Shown: positions 33,598 through 43,457, numbered from the stretch's first letter. The stretch: DNA of 64,000 nt from Rhodococcus yunnanensis NBRC 103083 (GCF_001895005.1 NZ_BCXH01000022.1:1-64000), one strand, 5' to 3'. Notes: generated by a model from the sequence alone, not told the origin. Made by a program: numbers and translations.

Positions 33598-34608
33598 TCA
33601 GATCCCCATGCCCGTGGCCAGCAGCGGCCACGAGTCGTGCAGGGCTTCCTGCCAGTACGGCCAGTAGTGCGTACCGACCGGCGGGAACTGGTACGTCGCC
33701 GGTATGCCGATCGAATCGAGCTTGTTCATCAGATTGTGCGAGCAGTAGTTGGTCGCACCCTCGATGACAACACCGAGACCGAGGTTCACCACGCCCTGAG
33801 GGCCGTTGCCCTCGGTGTAGTAGCGCACGTCTTCGGGCTGGGGAATGCCACTACCGCTGGAGATGTAGAGGGCGGTGCCGCGAAGCTTCTCGGCGTTGAT
33901 GACGGGGTCGTTCTCCGCCCAGGCAGGGTCGTTGTCGGGGCCGTACATGTTGACGGTGTTGCCCCCGCTCCAGGTTTCCACGGACAACTTCACGAATTGT
34001 CGGCCCAGGGGGTCGGCGATCTGCGCGCAGCCGCTGTAGGCGGCGACGGCCTTGAACAATCCGGGCCGTGCCTCGGCCATCTGGAGGACGGCGGTGCCGG
34101 AGGTGGACAGGCCGGCCAGTGAATTCAGCCCGGTCGAGCCGAGGGTGTCGTCGAGCAGCGGTGGAAGCTCCTGGGTGAGGAACGTCTGCCACTTGTTGAC
34201 ACCGAGCTTCGGATCTTCCTGACGCCAATCCGCGTAGTAGCTGCCGCGTCCACCGATCGGCAACACCACGTTGACCTGCTTGTCGGACAGGAAGGTGAGC
34301 GCATCGGTCTGTTGCTGCCAGCTCGCTGTGCCCTCACCGGCGTCGAGGCCGCTGAGGAGGTAGAGATTGGGGGCGGGCTTGGACTCGTCGACCGGGCGTT
34401 GCACCTGGACGGTGATGTCCTTGTCCATGGCTGCCGAGTGCACCTGCAGATGCCACGTCCGCCCGTCCTTGTCGACCGAGGTCACCGAAGATCCGGTGGC
34501 GTCCTCGGCCGAGGCGACTCCGCCGAAGGCGGACAGCACAAGGGCTGCCGTCGCGGCGACGACGGCGCCGCGAAGTACGGCTCGATTGCGTAGTGAAAGA
34601 AGCTTCAT
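33598..34608 (-). CDS. Mycolyltransferase/antigen-85-type esterase 2
   Basis: Paralogue of the convergent gene, 336 aa. The signal peptide is residues 1-34, cleaved near GVASAEDA. Elements shared with the neighbour include VHSAAMDKDITVQVQRP, LYLLSGLDAG, ELPPLLDDTLGSTGLNSLAG, the elbow GLSTSGTAVLQ with a normal glycine, YSGCAQIADPLGRQFVKL and PVGTHYWPYWQEA. It should act in the outer envelope on mycolates. ATG at 34606-34608. The 165-bp gap between its start and the nuclease gene's end must hold its promoter; I see no clear motif there. Confidence 0.93.
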   Translation of the reverse strand: MKLLSLRNRAVLRGAVVAATAALVLSAFGGVASAEDATGSSVTSVDKDGRTWHLQVHSAAMDKDITVQVQRPVDESKPAPNLYLLSGLDAGEGTASWQQQTDALTFLSDKQVNVVLPIGGRGSYYADWRQEDPKLGVNKWQTFLTQELPPLLDDTLGSTGLNSLAGLSTSGTAVLQMAEARPGLFKAVAAYSGCAQIADPLGRQFVKLSVETWSGGNTVNMYGPDNDPAWAENDPVINAEKLRGTALYISSGSGIPQPEDVRYYTEGNGPQGVVNLGLGVVIEGATNYCSHNLMNKLDSIGIPATYQFPPVGTHYWPYWQEALHDSWPLLATGMGI

Positions 34609-34773
34609 TGCGAAGTCGATTCCAGTCCCCGGGCCGCGGTCGGTCCCGATGTAGCGGTTGTTCCGGCCCAGGCTCGGTGTTGCACAGCGTGGAGACGGCT
34701 GAGTTGTACTTACACTGCATGTCTTTCTCGAAGGGTAGTTCGTTACTGTAGGCGATCGTCACATACATCCGCG

Positions 34774-37700
34774 TCAGAGTCGATCGTTCGGCTGGTCCAC
34801 CAGCGACATGAAGGCGCCGAGCGTCTCCAGACCGTCGGGAGTCGCTGGTAGGAAGTGTGTCAACGTTCTGGATTGGATCACGATGGCCGCCCACTGGCCA
34901 CGAGAGACGGCTACGTTCAATCGGTTTCGTGAGAGCAGGAAACTCGCGCCTCGGGGTGACTGCCCGAGGTTCGACGCCGTCATCGACAACAGCGCGATCG
35001 GGGCCTGCCGTCCCTGGAACTTGTCGACGGTTCCGACGAGTACGTCCGCGAGCCCGGCTCGATCCAGATGCTCACGAACGAGCGCGACCTGCGCGTTGTA
35101 GGGCGCGACGACGATGAAGTCGCTCGGTTCGAGGCCCCGAATTCCGTCGTGGGTGTCGGGGTCGGTCCACGGCGACCCGATCAGTTTCTCGATCTGCCTG
35201 CGGATCTCCTCTGCTTCCTCGGGCGAGTCGGTGGTGTTGTCATGATGCTCGACGGTGACCGTGTGCAGTCCGGGCCGGACACCGCCCATGATGCGCTTCG
35301 AGGTTGCCTCGACATTCGAGACGAGCTTGCCCTCGTACGACAGCACGGACACCGGCGCGCAGAGGTCGGGGTGCATGCGCCACGTTCGGCTGAGGAAGTA
35401 GCCGCGGTCGGCCGGGAGCGCTCCGTGGCCTGCGGCAAGCCACCCGAGCGCGGATTCGTCGACGGGCTCGGGGTGTGTTCCTTGACTGACCTGGGGGAGT
35501 TGCTGCGGATCGCCCAGTAGCAGCAGATTGCGTGCGGCGCCCGCGACGGCGATGGTGTTGGCCAGCGAGAACTGTCCCGCCTCGTCGACCACGAGCAGAT
35601 CGAGCGAACCGGGTACGACGCGTGTGTCGTGCGAGAAATCCCATGCCGTGCCGCCGACGACACAGCCGCCTGTGGCGTCGGAGACGAACGCCGGATAGTC
35701 GGTGTCGCGTAGCTCGGTGTGTTCGGTCGGCTTCTTCTTGCCGACGAGTTCCGGCGCCACACCCGCCTTCACGATGCCGTCGAGCAGATTTTCGACGACG
35801 GAATGTGATTGTGCAACAACGCCGATCCGCCAGTGGTGCTCGGAGACGAGCCGGGCGATCACGGCCGCAGCGGTATAGGTCTTGCCGGTCCCCGGTGGCC
35901 CCTGCACGGCGAGGTAGGAGTCGTCGAGATCGAGCAGTGCGGAACTGATCGCGTCGATGTAGTTGTCCTCGACGACCTCCGGTAGCGGACTGCCCGATCG
36001 TGTCCTCGGCGGTGTCAGCGAGGTCAGGTCGGCGGCCGCGGTGCGTGGCAGTTGGGGCAGCATGGCCTGAACCTGGGTGGCAGCGCGCACGATCGCTTGC
36101 TCGAGGCTCGCCGTCATGATCGGCGACGTCGGCGCCACCGCCATCGGCAACTGTGTGTACGGTTCGACGCCAGCGGCGAGCTTTTCGTCGACGACGACGA
36201 AGTCGTCGCCGATCTCGACCACGTCGGCTTTGCTGCTTGCCCGGTACGTCGGGTGGGGTTGGTCGAGTCCGCCTGGAGCCGGGACGTCGTACAACAGCCG
36301 AACCGACTTGTCGACGCCGCCGGTACCGACGAGCCGGAGTCGTCGGCGCAGCAGTTTCTGGCGAGGCGAGGTCTTGGCCCACTCCGATTCGATCGATCCG
36401 GAGTCGATCTTCATGACGTCGGCCGCATCGGCCCACTCGTCGACCGGGCTCTGTAGACGGTCGAAGTGAGCCCACCAGAACGGCTTTCGTTCGCGTCGGT
36501 GATATCCGATGGATCCGCCGTACAGGGCAACGGCCCGTTGGATCGGTGTGCGTTCGCCTGCCGGGCCGGTGCCGACGTACTCGCGCAGCGATTCTTCCAG
36601 GGGAGTGGCCTGATCGTCGATCTCGGGTGCGAGCTCGGCGGGCGGCCTCGGGGAGATACCTGCGTCGGATGCTCGCTCCAGCAGCCAGTCTCGCAACTCG
36701 ATGGTCGACACACAGTCGTAGCGGTTGTATTCGGTGATCTCTGCCAGCAATGCGTCCGCTTCCTCGGTGCGGCCCTCGTCCCGGAGGTCACACCAGTGGG
36801 CGTACTCGGCGATCGACGCTGCGGCATTGGTGACGTCGCCGTCGCGGTCTGCCTGCATGTAGAGAGGCTCTAGCTTCTTGATGCTGTACGACCGCTCACC
36901 GATCCGAACCGAGCCGCGTACAACGGGATACAAGTCCACCAGAACGTTCTCGCGCAGCAGGTTGTCGACGATGTCCTCGCCCACGCCGTATCGTCCGGCG
37001 AGTCGAAGCAGTGCGGTCTTCTCGTATGCGGCGTAGTGGTACACGTGCATGCCGGGGTACTCACGACGACGTTCGACGACGTATCCGAGAAATTGTTCGA
37101 GGGCAGCACGTTCCTGAGCGCGGTCGTGTGCCCAGAACGGCCGGAAGGTTCCGTCGGTCTCGAGCACACCGAACAGGTACTCGAGGCCCCATTCCGACGA
37201 CCCCGGTTCGGCCCACAGCGGGTCGCCTTCGAAGTCGAAGAAGATATCGCCCTGGTCCGGCTGTGGAATGGATCCGAGTGCAGCGGCGTCGAAGATCTCG
37301 AACTCGGTCCGGCCGCTGTTTCGCTGCGCGATCTGCACGGCAGCCTGTGATCGAAGGGCCAGCAGTGTGCGAGCCGACATGTCCTCGACCGCTCCCTCCG
37401 AACGTGCGAGCTCGACGACGGTGGTGATGCCTGCCGCGTTGAGGTGTGCGCGTTGCCCACCGTTGAGCCCGGCGACGAACAGCAGATCGTCCCTGGCGAC
37501 CACCTGCTCGTCGCACATCTCGCACCGCCCGCACATGCTGTACCTCGGATCGCCCCACTCGGCAGGGTCACCATCGGCGACGTGCTCGTCGATGATCTCT
37601 TCCAGATGTGCACGCTGACGTCGATAGACCGGGAGCAGGTCCTTGCGGGCATGATCGGTCGTCGAGCCGTCGCCGAGCATCAGGTGCAGTCGATCGGCCA

Positions 37701-38187
37701 CCTCGATGCCGTTGTTCTCCAGCGCATCGGCGTAGGCGGCGAGCTGGAGCAGGGCGGGCACACGCGCGTGCCGCGACAGCTTGGTGTCGTAGACCGAATA
37801 GCCTCGATCCTCCTTGAGGAGGAAGTCGCAGAATCCGAGGAAGCGGCCGTCGAAGAACGTGGCCTGATACAGGACGTCGTAACCCCAGTGCGCGGTTTCG
37901 ATGGTGGCCGCATTGGCGTCGGCGAGTGCCAGTTCGGTTCGCTCGGGCCTCGGCATGATCGAGACGCCCGAGCCGAACTTCGCTTGCAATGCCTCCAACT
38001 GGCGGCGCTCGTGTGCAAACCCAAGAGCGGACGTTCGTTCGAGCATCGGGTCGGGTGCGCTGGGCACGGCCTCGATGCGGCCCAGCTTTGCATCGAGGGT
38101 GCGCAGCATTGCGTATTCACAGACCGCAGCCGCCGACAGGTCGCTCGCGCTGTAGACGACCCGGTCGCCGAGGAGGAACACGCGCAC
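34774..38187 (-). CDS. TM0106-type RecB-like nuclease fused to SF1 helicase
   Basis: A 1137-aa fusion. The N-terminal PD-(D/E)XK nuclease contains GFCDFLLKEDRGYSVYDTKL and QLAAYADAL. One N-terminal Cys (VCEYAML) plus the cluster CGRCEMC resembles the Fe-S arrangement of Cas4 and AddB. Next comes an RNase H-like part (IFFDFEGDPLW, YEKTALLRLAGRY). The C-terminal third is a DNA2/NAM7-type helicase: Walker A QGPPGTGKTYTA, DEAGQ, LLGDPQQLPQ, GTVDKFQGRQ and NRLNVAVSRG. GTG 38187 (VRVFLLGDRVVYSASDL) is chosen; the frame reaches a TTG at 38238 without family-like sequence. Probably DNA repair or defence. Confidence 0.88.
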   Translation of the reverse strand: MRVFLLGDRVVYSASDLSAAAVCEYAMLRTLDAKLGRIEAVPSAPDPMLERTSALGFAHERRQLEALQAKFGSGVSIMPRPERTELALADANAATIETAHWGYDVLYQATFFDGRFLGFCDFLLKEDRGYSVYDTKLSRHARVPALLQLAAYADALENNGIEVADRLHLMLGDGSTTDHARKDLLPVYRRQRAHLEEIIDEHVADGDPAEWGDPRYSMCGRCEMCDEQVVARDDLLFVAGLNGGQRAHLNAAGITTVVELARSEGAVEDMSARTLLALRSQAAVQIAQRNSGRTEFEIFDAAALGSIPQPDQGDIFFDFEGDPLWAEPGSSEWGLEYLFGVLETDGTFRPFWAHDRAQERAALEQFLGYVVERRREYPGMHVYHYAAYEKTALLRLAGRYGVGEDIVDNLLRENVLVDLYPVVRGSVRIGERSYSIKKLEPLYMQADRDGDVTNAAASIAEYAHWCDLRDEGRTEEADALLAEITEYNRYDCVSTIELRDWLLERASDAGISPRPPAELAPEIDDQATPLEESLREYVGTGPAGERTPIQRAVALYGGSIGYHRRERKPFWWAHFDRLQSPVDEWADAADVMKIDSGSIESEWAKTSPRQKLLRRRLRLVGTGGVDKSVRLLYDVPAPGGLDQPHPTYRASSKADVVEIGDDFVVVDEKLAAGVEPYTQLPMAVAPTSPIMTASLEQAIVRAATQVQAMLPQLPRTAAADLTSLTPPRTRSGSPLPEVVEDNYIDAISSALLDLDDSYLAVQGPPGTGKTYTAAAVIARLVSEHHWRIGVVAQSHSVVENLLDGIVKAGVAPELVGKKKPTEHTELRDTDYPAFVSDATGGCVVGGTAWDFSHDTRVVPGSLDLLVVDEAGQFSLANTIAVAGAARNLLLLGDPQQLPQVSQGTHPEPVDESALGWLAAGHGALPADRGYFLSRTWRMHPDLCAPVSVLSYEGKLVSNVEATSKRIMGGVRPGLHTVTVEHHDNTTDSPEEAEEIRRQIEKLIGSPWTDPDTHDGIRGLEPSDFIVVAPYNAQVALVREHLDRAGLADVLVGTVDKFQGRQAPIALLSMTASNLGQSPRGASFLLSRNRLNVAVSRGQWAAIVIQSRTLTHFLPATPDGLETLGAFMSLVDQPNDRL

Positions 38188-38237
38188 AACTGTAGGGGAA
38201 TGCAACGACACGAACTCGAAGCAGGCAAAATAGCCCA

Positions 38238-38852
38238 ATGCCGTTTTTCGAAGGAGTCACCGGTGCCGTTCACTACCGTTCGTGGACGACGCCACATCCC
38301 CATCTGGTTGTGGTGTTCCTCCACGGACTCGGCCAGAACAGCGGGAACTACCACCGCTTCGCCCGAGTGCTGAACGGCGAGGACATCGATGTCTGGGCCA
38401 TCGATCACGTAGGTCACGGACTGACCGAGGGGGAGTTGTCGGACGCGTCGCAGATCGGCGGCCTCGCCGACAACGCACTCCAGCTCGCCGACATCGCACG
38501 GTCCGAACGCTCCGGCGTGCCGATGGCGCTGATGGGCCATTCACTCGGCGCTGCGACGGCGATCGCCGCACTGGACAAGGCTCCGGGCGGTTTCGTCTCC
38601 GCGGTGCTGTGCGGAACCCCGACGTCGACGACAGGCAAGGCGTCCGACCTCAACGAGTCGACAGTGCCGCTTCTGGCGCTCCACGGCGTCGACGACCGCC
38701 TGGCCCCGATCGACGCCGTCCGTGCGTGGATCCCGTCGGTTCCCGGCGCGCGGCTACGGGAGTTCGAGAACGCAGGTCACGATCTTCTGCACGAGAGAGT
38801 GCACCGCACGGTCTCACTCGAAGCCGCGGAGTTCCTGCTCAGCCATACATGA
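38238..38852 (+). CDS. Alpha/beta hydrolase (monoacylglycerol-lipase-like)
   Basis: A 204-aa serine hydrolase. The oxyanion region is VVVFLHGLGQNSGNY and the substrate loop AIDHVGHGLTEGE. The nucleophile is in MGHSLGAAT, the acid in LHGVDDRLAP and the histidine in ENAGHDLLHE. The order and spacing match monoacylglycerol lipases, but it is shorter than most (260-300 aa) because the cap region is small. ATG at 38238. It diverges from the nuclease/helicase with only 50 bp between starts and is convergent with the acyl-CoA ligase, which could use its fatty-acid product (inference). Confidence 0.87.
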   Translation: MPFFEGVTGAVHYRSWTTPHPHLVVVFLHGLGQNSGNYHRFARVLNGEDIDVWAIDHVGHGLTEGELSDASQIGGLADNALQLADIARSERSGVPMALMGHSLGAATAIAALDKAPGGFVSAVLCGTPTSTTGKASDLNESTVPLLALHGVDDRLAPIDAVRAWIPSVPGARLREFENAGHDLLHERVHRTVSLEAAEFLLSHT

Positions 38853-38877
38853 AGACAAGCAGGCACGCATGAGAACA

Positions 38878-38902
38878 GGCAGGCCCGGGGTGCGGACCTG
38901 CC
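38878..38902. terminator. Stem-loop between convergent hydrolase and acyl-CoA ligase genes
   Basis: GGCAGG (38878-38883) pairs with CCTGCC (38897-38902). CCG/CGG continue the stem after one mismatch, around a GGGTG loop. It lies in the 69-bp gap between two convergent stops. Confidence 0.65.
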
Positions 38903-38921
38903 CGTTGTCGAAAGGAATGAG

Positions 38922-40709
38922 CTAGCTGTAGATCGACTCGATCTCGGCGCCTCGCTCCTTGTGAATGATGTTGCGCTTGAGTTTCAGCGTCGGGGTGAGC
39001 TCACCGGTTTCGACGGTGAAGTCGAGCTCGAGAATCTTGTACTTCTTGATCTGTTCCGCCTTCGAGACCTTCTTGTTCGCGTCGGCGACGGCTTTGTCGA
39101 TCTCGGCGATCAGGTCGGCGTTCTTGGACAGATCAGCGAACGCGATGCCGTCGGTGATGCCGTTGCGTTCCTTCCACCCGGGCAGTGACTCGGGATCGAG
39201 CGTGATCAACGCGCCGATGAAAGGCTTCGCGTCTCCGACGACGAGGCACTGACTGATCAGCGCATGCGCACGTAGCGCGTCCTCGAGCACCGCCGGGGCG
39301 ACGTTCTTGCCACCCGCGGTGACGATGATTTCCTTCTTGCGTCCGGTGATGGAGACAAAACCGTCCTGGTCGATGGCGCCGAGGTCGCCGGTGTGGAACC
39401 AGCCGTCGACGATCGACTCGGCTGTCGCCTTGTCGTTGTGCCAGTAGCCTCCGAACACGACCGGGCCCTTGACGAGGAGTTCGCCGTCATCGCCGATTTT
39501 TGCGGCATGGCCGTTGATGGGCTTGCCGACGGTGCCGACGCGCTGATCGGCTGTGGTGTTGACGGTGACCGCAGCGCTGGTCTCGGTGAGGCCGTAGCCC
39601 TCGTAGACCGGGACGCCGATTCCGCGGAAGAAGTGACCGAGACGTGCGCCGAGCGCGGCGCCACCGGATACCGCGCGGTCGCATTCGCCGCCGAGTGCCG
39701 CGCGAAGCTTCCCGTAGACCAGCTTGTCGAACACCGTGTGCTTGAGGTTCAGTACCAGGCCGGCTCCGCCCTTGTCCTGAGCCTCGCTCCACTCGATGGC
39801 GGTGGCGGCGGCCTTGTCGAAGATGCCGCCCTTGCCGCCGTCGTGCGCCTTCTGCTTCGCCGAGTTGTAGACCTTCTCGAACACGCGGGGGACCGAGAGG
39901 ATGAAGTTCGGCTTGAACACGGCGAACTGCTCGACGAGCGTGCTGACGTCGGAGGTGTGCCCGACCGTCGTCTTCGATTCGAATGCTCCGAACGAGATGG
40001 CGCGGGCGAACACATGTGCCAGGGGCAGGAACATCAGCGTCCGCTTGCCCTCCTTCATCGCGTCACCGAGTGCGAGATGGACCGCCTTGGTCTCGGCGTA
40101 GAAGTTGGAGTGAGTGAGCTGCACACCCTTGGGGCGACCGGTGGTGCCGGAGGTGTAGATGAGGGTTGCCGGAGACGACGCGACGACCTGGTGACGGCGA
40201 GCGTGCAGGTCCTCGTCGCTGACACCGGATCCGCGAGTGGTCAGTTCTTCGACGGCACCGCCTTCGATCTGCAGCACCTCACGCAGATCCTTTGCGCCCT
40301 CGGTGACGTCCTTCAACGTCTCGGCGTGCTTGGTGGTCTCGACGACGAGGAGCTTGGTGGCGGAGTCCTCGAGGATCCACTGAGCCTGATCCGGCGCGGA
40401 TGTTTCGTAGATGGCGACGGTGCAGCCGCCCGCGGTCCAGATCGCGTAATCGAGGACGACCCACTCGTATCGAGTCCCCGACAGGATGGCGACACGGTCA
40501 CCGAGTTCGATGCCCGACGCGATGAGGCCCTTGGCGACGCCCGCCACCTCTTTCGCGAACTGGGCGGCCGTGACGTCGACCCACGCGCCGTCCTTCAGCC
40601 GCAGGAACGGGACGAGATCAGGGGACTCCTTCTCGTACCTGAACACGGTGTCTGCCATCGACGCGTCGTCGGGAATGGTGAATGAAGCCGGCACAGAATA
40701 TTCGCGCAC
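38922..40709 (-). CDS. Long-chain fatty-acid-CoA ligase (FadD15-like AMP-dependent synthetase)
   Basis: Adenylate-forming enzyme of 595 aa that makes acyl-CoA from fatty acid, ATP and CoA. The P-loop-like motif is TLIYTSGTTGRPKGV (near 190). VYEGYGLTETSA (A5) and DGWFHTGDLGAID (A7) follow, and ITGRKKEIIVTAGGKNVAP (A8) precedes the mobile C-terminal domain. The GTG at 40707-40709 has an excellent ribosome site (GGAGGGG, complement of 40717-40723) with a 7-nt gap, so the longer frame from 40775 is rejected. It likely activates long-chain acids for degradation or lipid synthesis. Confidence 0.95.
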   Translation of the reverse strand: MREYSVPASFTIPDDASMADTVFRYEKESPDLVPFLRLKDGAWVDVTAAQFAKEVAGVAKGLIASGIELGDRVAILSGTRYEWVVLDYAIWTAGGCTVAIYETSAPDQAQWILEDSATKLLVVETTKHAETLKDVTEGAKDLREVLQIEGGAVEELTTRGSGVSDEDLHARRHQVVASSPATLIYTSGTTGRPKGVQLTHSNFYAETKAVHLALGDAMKEGKRTLMFLPLAHVFARAISFGAFESKTTVGHTSDVSTLVEQFAVFKPNFILSVPRVFEKVYNSAKQKAHDGGKGGIFDKAAATAIEWSEAQDKGGAGLVLNLKHTVFDKLVYGKLRAALGGECDRAVSGGAALGARLGHFFRGIGVPVYEGYGLTETSAAVTVNTTADQRVGTVGKPINGHAAKIGDDGELLVKGPVVFGGYWHNDKATAESIVDGWFHTGDLGAIDQDGFVSITGRKKEIIVTAGGKNVAPAVLEDALRAHALISQCLVVGDAKPFIGALITLDPESLPGWKERNGITDGIAFADLSKNADLIAEIDKAVADANKKVSKAEQIKKYKILELDFTVETGELTPTLKLKRNIIHKERGAEIESIYS

Positions 40710-40888
40710 TGTAGATCCCCTCCGAAATACTGACGTATAGGTGTGCATTTCATCACATTCCGGGCCGCCGTGCACTACCGATTGGTGTCCGGTTTGCGAA
40801 TTTTCGACCTGTCCTGCGGAGTTATGTGTGACTCACAGTGCACAATAACCGGCAAGGGCCCCGAATTCGAGGGCGGGTGTTGCCGCGG

Positions 40889-41506
40889 TCACGCCAACAA
40901 CCGGGACACCTCGCCGTCCGTCAATTGATGAAAGTCGCTGTACGCAGCGCCGACGCCGCCCAGTCTCATGCCGACCCGAGCTACGACGTCGTCGGCGACC
41001 GATCCGACTCTGACCACCGCCTCGGGTGCAGCGACCGGAACGGCGACGACGATGGCCGACGGGTGTTCGGCGGCGACCACACGGCAGGCGGCCTCCGCGG
41101 TGGCCCCGGTGGCCATCCCGTCGTCGACGATGATCACGAGACGACCACGGCGGGAGATGGGGTCGCGTCGTCGCCAGCGGCGCGCTCGTCGCTGGAGTTC
41201 GATCTGCTCCTGCTGCCTGACGCTCGCGATGTCGGCCGGGGTGATCTCCATCCGATCGATGACCTGTTCGTTCAGCACGGTGATGTCGTTCTCGCCGATC
41301 GCGCCCATCGCGAGTTCGGGCTGACCGGGGACGCCGAGTTTACGGACCGGAACGACGTCGAGATCGGCGCCCAGGGCTGACGCGATCTCGGCAGCGACCG
41401 GTACACCGCCGCGCGGTAGGCCCAGTACCAGCGGATTCCTCGCTCGGAGGTAGTCCAGGTCCAGTGCAAGAGCGCGGCCGGCTTCGGCGCGATCGGTGTA
41501 CATCAT
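40889..41506 (-). CDS. Phosphoribosyltransferase-domain protein
   Basis: A 205-aa type-I phosphoribosyltransferase fold. The PRPP motif LVIIVDDGMATGATAEAA lies near 120-140. The N-terminal part LGLPRGGVPVAAEIASALGA and KLGVPGQPELAMGAIGE is typical of the stand-alone group common in actinobacteria, often beside dienelactone hydrolase or erythromycin-esterase genes. A second ATG lies 3 nt downstream (MM). The long frame from 42040 runs antisense through the DEAD-box gene and is not used. Biological substrate unknown. Divergent from the DEAD-box gene with 92 bp between starts. Confidence 0.85.
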   Translation of the reverse strand: MMYTDRAEAGRALALDLDYLRARNPLVLGLPRGGVPVAAEIASALGADLDVVPVRKLGVPGQPELAMGAIGENDITVLNEQVIDRMEITPADIASVRQQEQIELQRRARRWRRRDPISRRGRLVIIVDDGMATGATAEAACRVVAAEHPSAIVVAVPVAAPEAVVRVGSVADDVVARVGMRLGGVGAAYSDFHQLTDGEVSRLLA

Positions 41507-41598
41507 CACCTTCGACGCTAGATCCAACGACCGTCGTTCGCACCGATTACAGCCACTCGGTCTGTCTGTGTCGTGACAGGGACTAAACTCGGTTGTAT

Positions 41599-43419
41599 AT
41601 GAGCACAACAGAGCCGAATCAGGATGCCGCCGTGACGAAAGACGACTCCATTTCCGCAGGGCCGGCATCGGCGTCTTCGGACGCGACCCCCAACACCGAG
41701 GAAGCGGCGCAGTTGACGTTCGCCGACCTCGGTATCGACGAAAGGGTCCTGAAGGCTCTGCGCGATGTCGGGTACGAGACCCCATCGCCCATTCAGGCCG
41801 CGACCATCCCGCCGCTGATGAGTGGCAGTGACGTCGTCGGACTCGCGCAGACCGGAACCGGCAAGACCGCCGCGTTCGCGGTGCCGATCCTCTCGCGGCT
41901 CGACGTCGAACGGCGCGTGCCGCAGGCTCTCGTGCTCGCGCCGACGCGTGAGCTCGCGCTGCAGGTCGCCGAGGCCTTCGGCAAGTACGCGGCCAACATC
42001 CCTGGCCTGCACATCCTCCCGATCTACGGTGGCCAGGCATACGGCATTCAGCTGTCCGGGCTCCGGAAGGGCGCGCAGATCATCGTCGGCACCCCCGGCC
42101 GTGTCATCGACCACCTCGAGAAGGGCACGCTCGATCTCTCGCAGCTCGAGTACCTCGTTCTCGACGAGGCCGACGAGATGCTCAAGATGGGTTTCCAGGA
42201 GGACGTCGAGCGCATTCTCTCCGACACTCCCGAGTACAAGCAGGTCGCATTGTTCTCCGCGACCATGCCGCCTGCCATCCGGAAGATCTCCAAGCAGTAT
42301 CTGCACGATCCAGTCGAGATCACCGTCAAGACCAAGACCTCGACGGCACCGAACATCACGCAGCGCTACGTGCAGGTCGCGCATCAGCGCAAGCTCGAAG
42401 CACTCACGAGGATCTTCGAGGTCGAAGAGTTCGAAGCGATGATCATGTTCGTTCGCACCAAGCAGGCCACCGAGGAGCTCGCCGAGAAATTGCGTGCACG
42501 GGGCTTCTCCGCGGCCGCGATCAACGGCGACATCGTGCAGGCGCAGCGCGAACGCACAATCGGCCAACTCAAGAACGGTCAGATCGACGTACTCGTCGCC
42601 ACCGACGTCGCAGCGCGCGGACTCGACGTCGACCGCATCTCGCACGTCATCAACTACGACATTCCGCACGACACGGAGTCGTACGTTCACCGCATCGGTC
42701 GTACCGGTCGCGCGGGTCGTGCCGGTGAGGCACTGCTGTTCGTCGCGCCGCGGGAACGACACCTGCTCAAGGCCATCGAGCGTGCGACGCGTCAGCCGAT
42801 CACCGAGATGCAGCTCCCCAGCGTCGACGACGTCAATGCGCAGCGCGTCACCAAATTCGGCGACTCGATCACCGACAGCCTGAACTCGGCTAATCTCGGT
42901 CTGTTCCGGAAGCTGATCGAGGACTACGAGCGAGAGCACGACGTCCCACTCGCCGACATCGCAGCAGCGTTGGCCGTCCAGTCACGCGACGGTGAAGAGT
43001 TCCTGCTCAAGCCCGAGCCGCCTGCCCCGCCGCGCGCACCCCGCGAAAAGCGTGAACCTCGCCCCCCACGCAGCTTCGACGACGACGCCGCCGACTCGCA
43101 CCACCGCAAGACCGGCCAGGAGATGGCGACGTACCGCATCGCCGTCGGTAAGCGTCACCACGTGGCCCCCGGCGCCATCGTCGGAGCCATCGCCAACGAA
43201 GGCGGCCTGCGGCGCAGCGATTTCGGGCACATCAGCATCCGCCCCGACCACTCGCTGGTGGAACTGCCCGCCGATCTCGCCGACGAAACCGTGGAAGCCC
43301 TGCGGCGCACCCGCATCAGCGGCGTCCTGATCCAACTGACTCCCGACTCCGGCCCTCCCGGCGGCCGCGGCGGTCCCCGTAGCGGCGGCAAGTTCAAGGG
43401 TCGCCGTCCCCGAGACTGA
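41599..43419 (+). CDS. deaD: DEAD-box ATP-dependent RNA helicase (DeaD/CsdA type)
   Basis: A 606-aa RNA helicase. Q-motif region FADLGIDERVLKAL, motif I AQTGTGKTAAF, Ia PTRELALQV, II DEADEM, III SATMP, V TDVAARGLD and VI HRIGRTGRAGR. The C-terminal part holds a DbpA-type RNA-binding domain (YRIAVGKRHHVAPGAIVGAI, then DFGHISI) and a basic Gly/Arg tail. It unwinds rRNA or mRNA in ribosome assembly and at low temperature. ATG at 41599; the TTG two codons earlier is unlikely. A strong hairpin lies 39 bp after the stop. Confidence 0.95.
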   Translation: MSTTEPNQDAAVTKDDSISAGPASASSDATPNTEEAAQLTFADLGIDERVLKALRDVGYETPSPIQAATIPPLMSGSDVVGLAQTGTGKTAAFAVPILSRLDVERRVPQALVLAPTRELALQVAEAFGKYAANIPGLHILPIYGGQAYGIQLSGLRKGAQIIVGTPGRVIDHLEKGTLDLSQLEYLVLDEADEMLKMGFQEDVERILSDTPEYKQVALFSATMPPAIRKISKQYLHDPVEITVKTKTSTAPNITQRYVQVAHQRKLEALTRIFEVEEFEAMIMFVRTKQATEELAEKLRARGFSAAAINGDIVQAQRERTIGQLKNGQIDVLVATDVAARGLDVDRISHVINYDIPHDTESYVHRIGRTGRAGRAGEALLFVAPRERHLLKAIERATRQPITEMQLPSVDDVNAQRVTKFGDSITDSLNSANLGLFRKLIEDYEREHDVPLADIAAALAVQSRDGEEFLLKPEPPAPPRAPREKREPRPPRSFDDDAADSHHRKTGQEMATYRIAVGKRHHVAPGAIVGAIANEGGLRRSDFGHISIRPDHSLVELPADLADETVEALRRTRISGVLIQLTPDSGPPGGRGGPRSGGKFKGRRPRD

Positions 43420-43457
43420 TCTTCTTCCCTCGCTTCCTCCTCACCCGCTGACGCGAC

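Noticed and set aside
40710..40888. A gene between the acyl-CoA ligase and phosphoribosyltransferase genes (plus-strand frame 40743-40928)
   Set aside because: Low-quality frame with no ribosome site and no motif; it overlaps the phosphoribosyltransferase 3' end.
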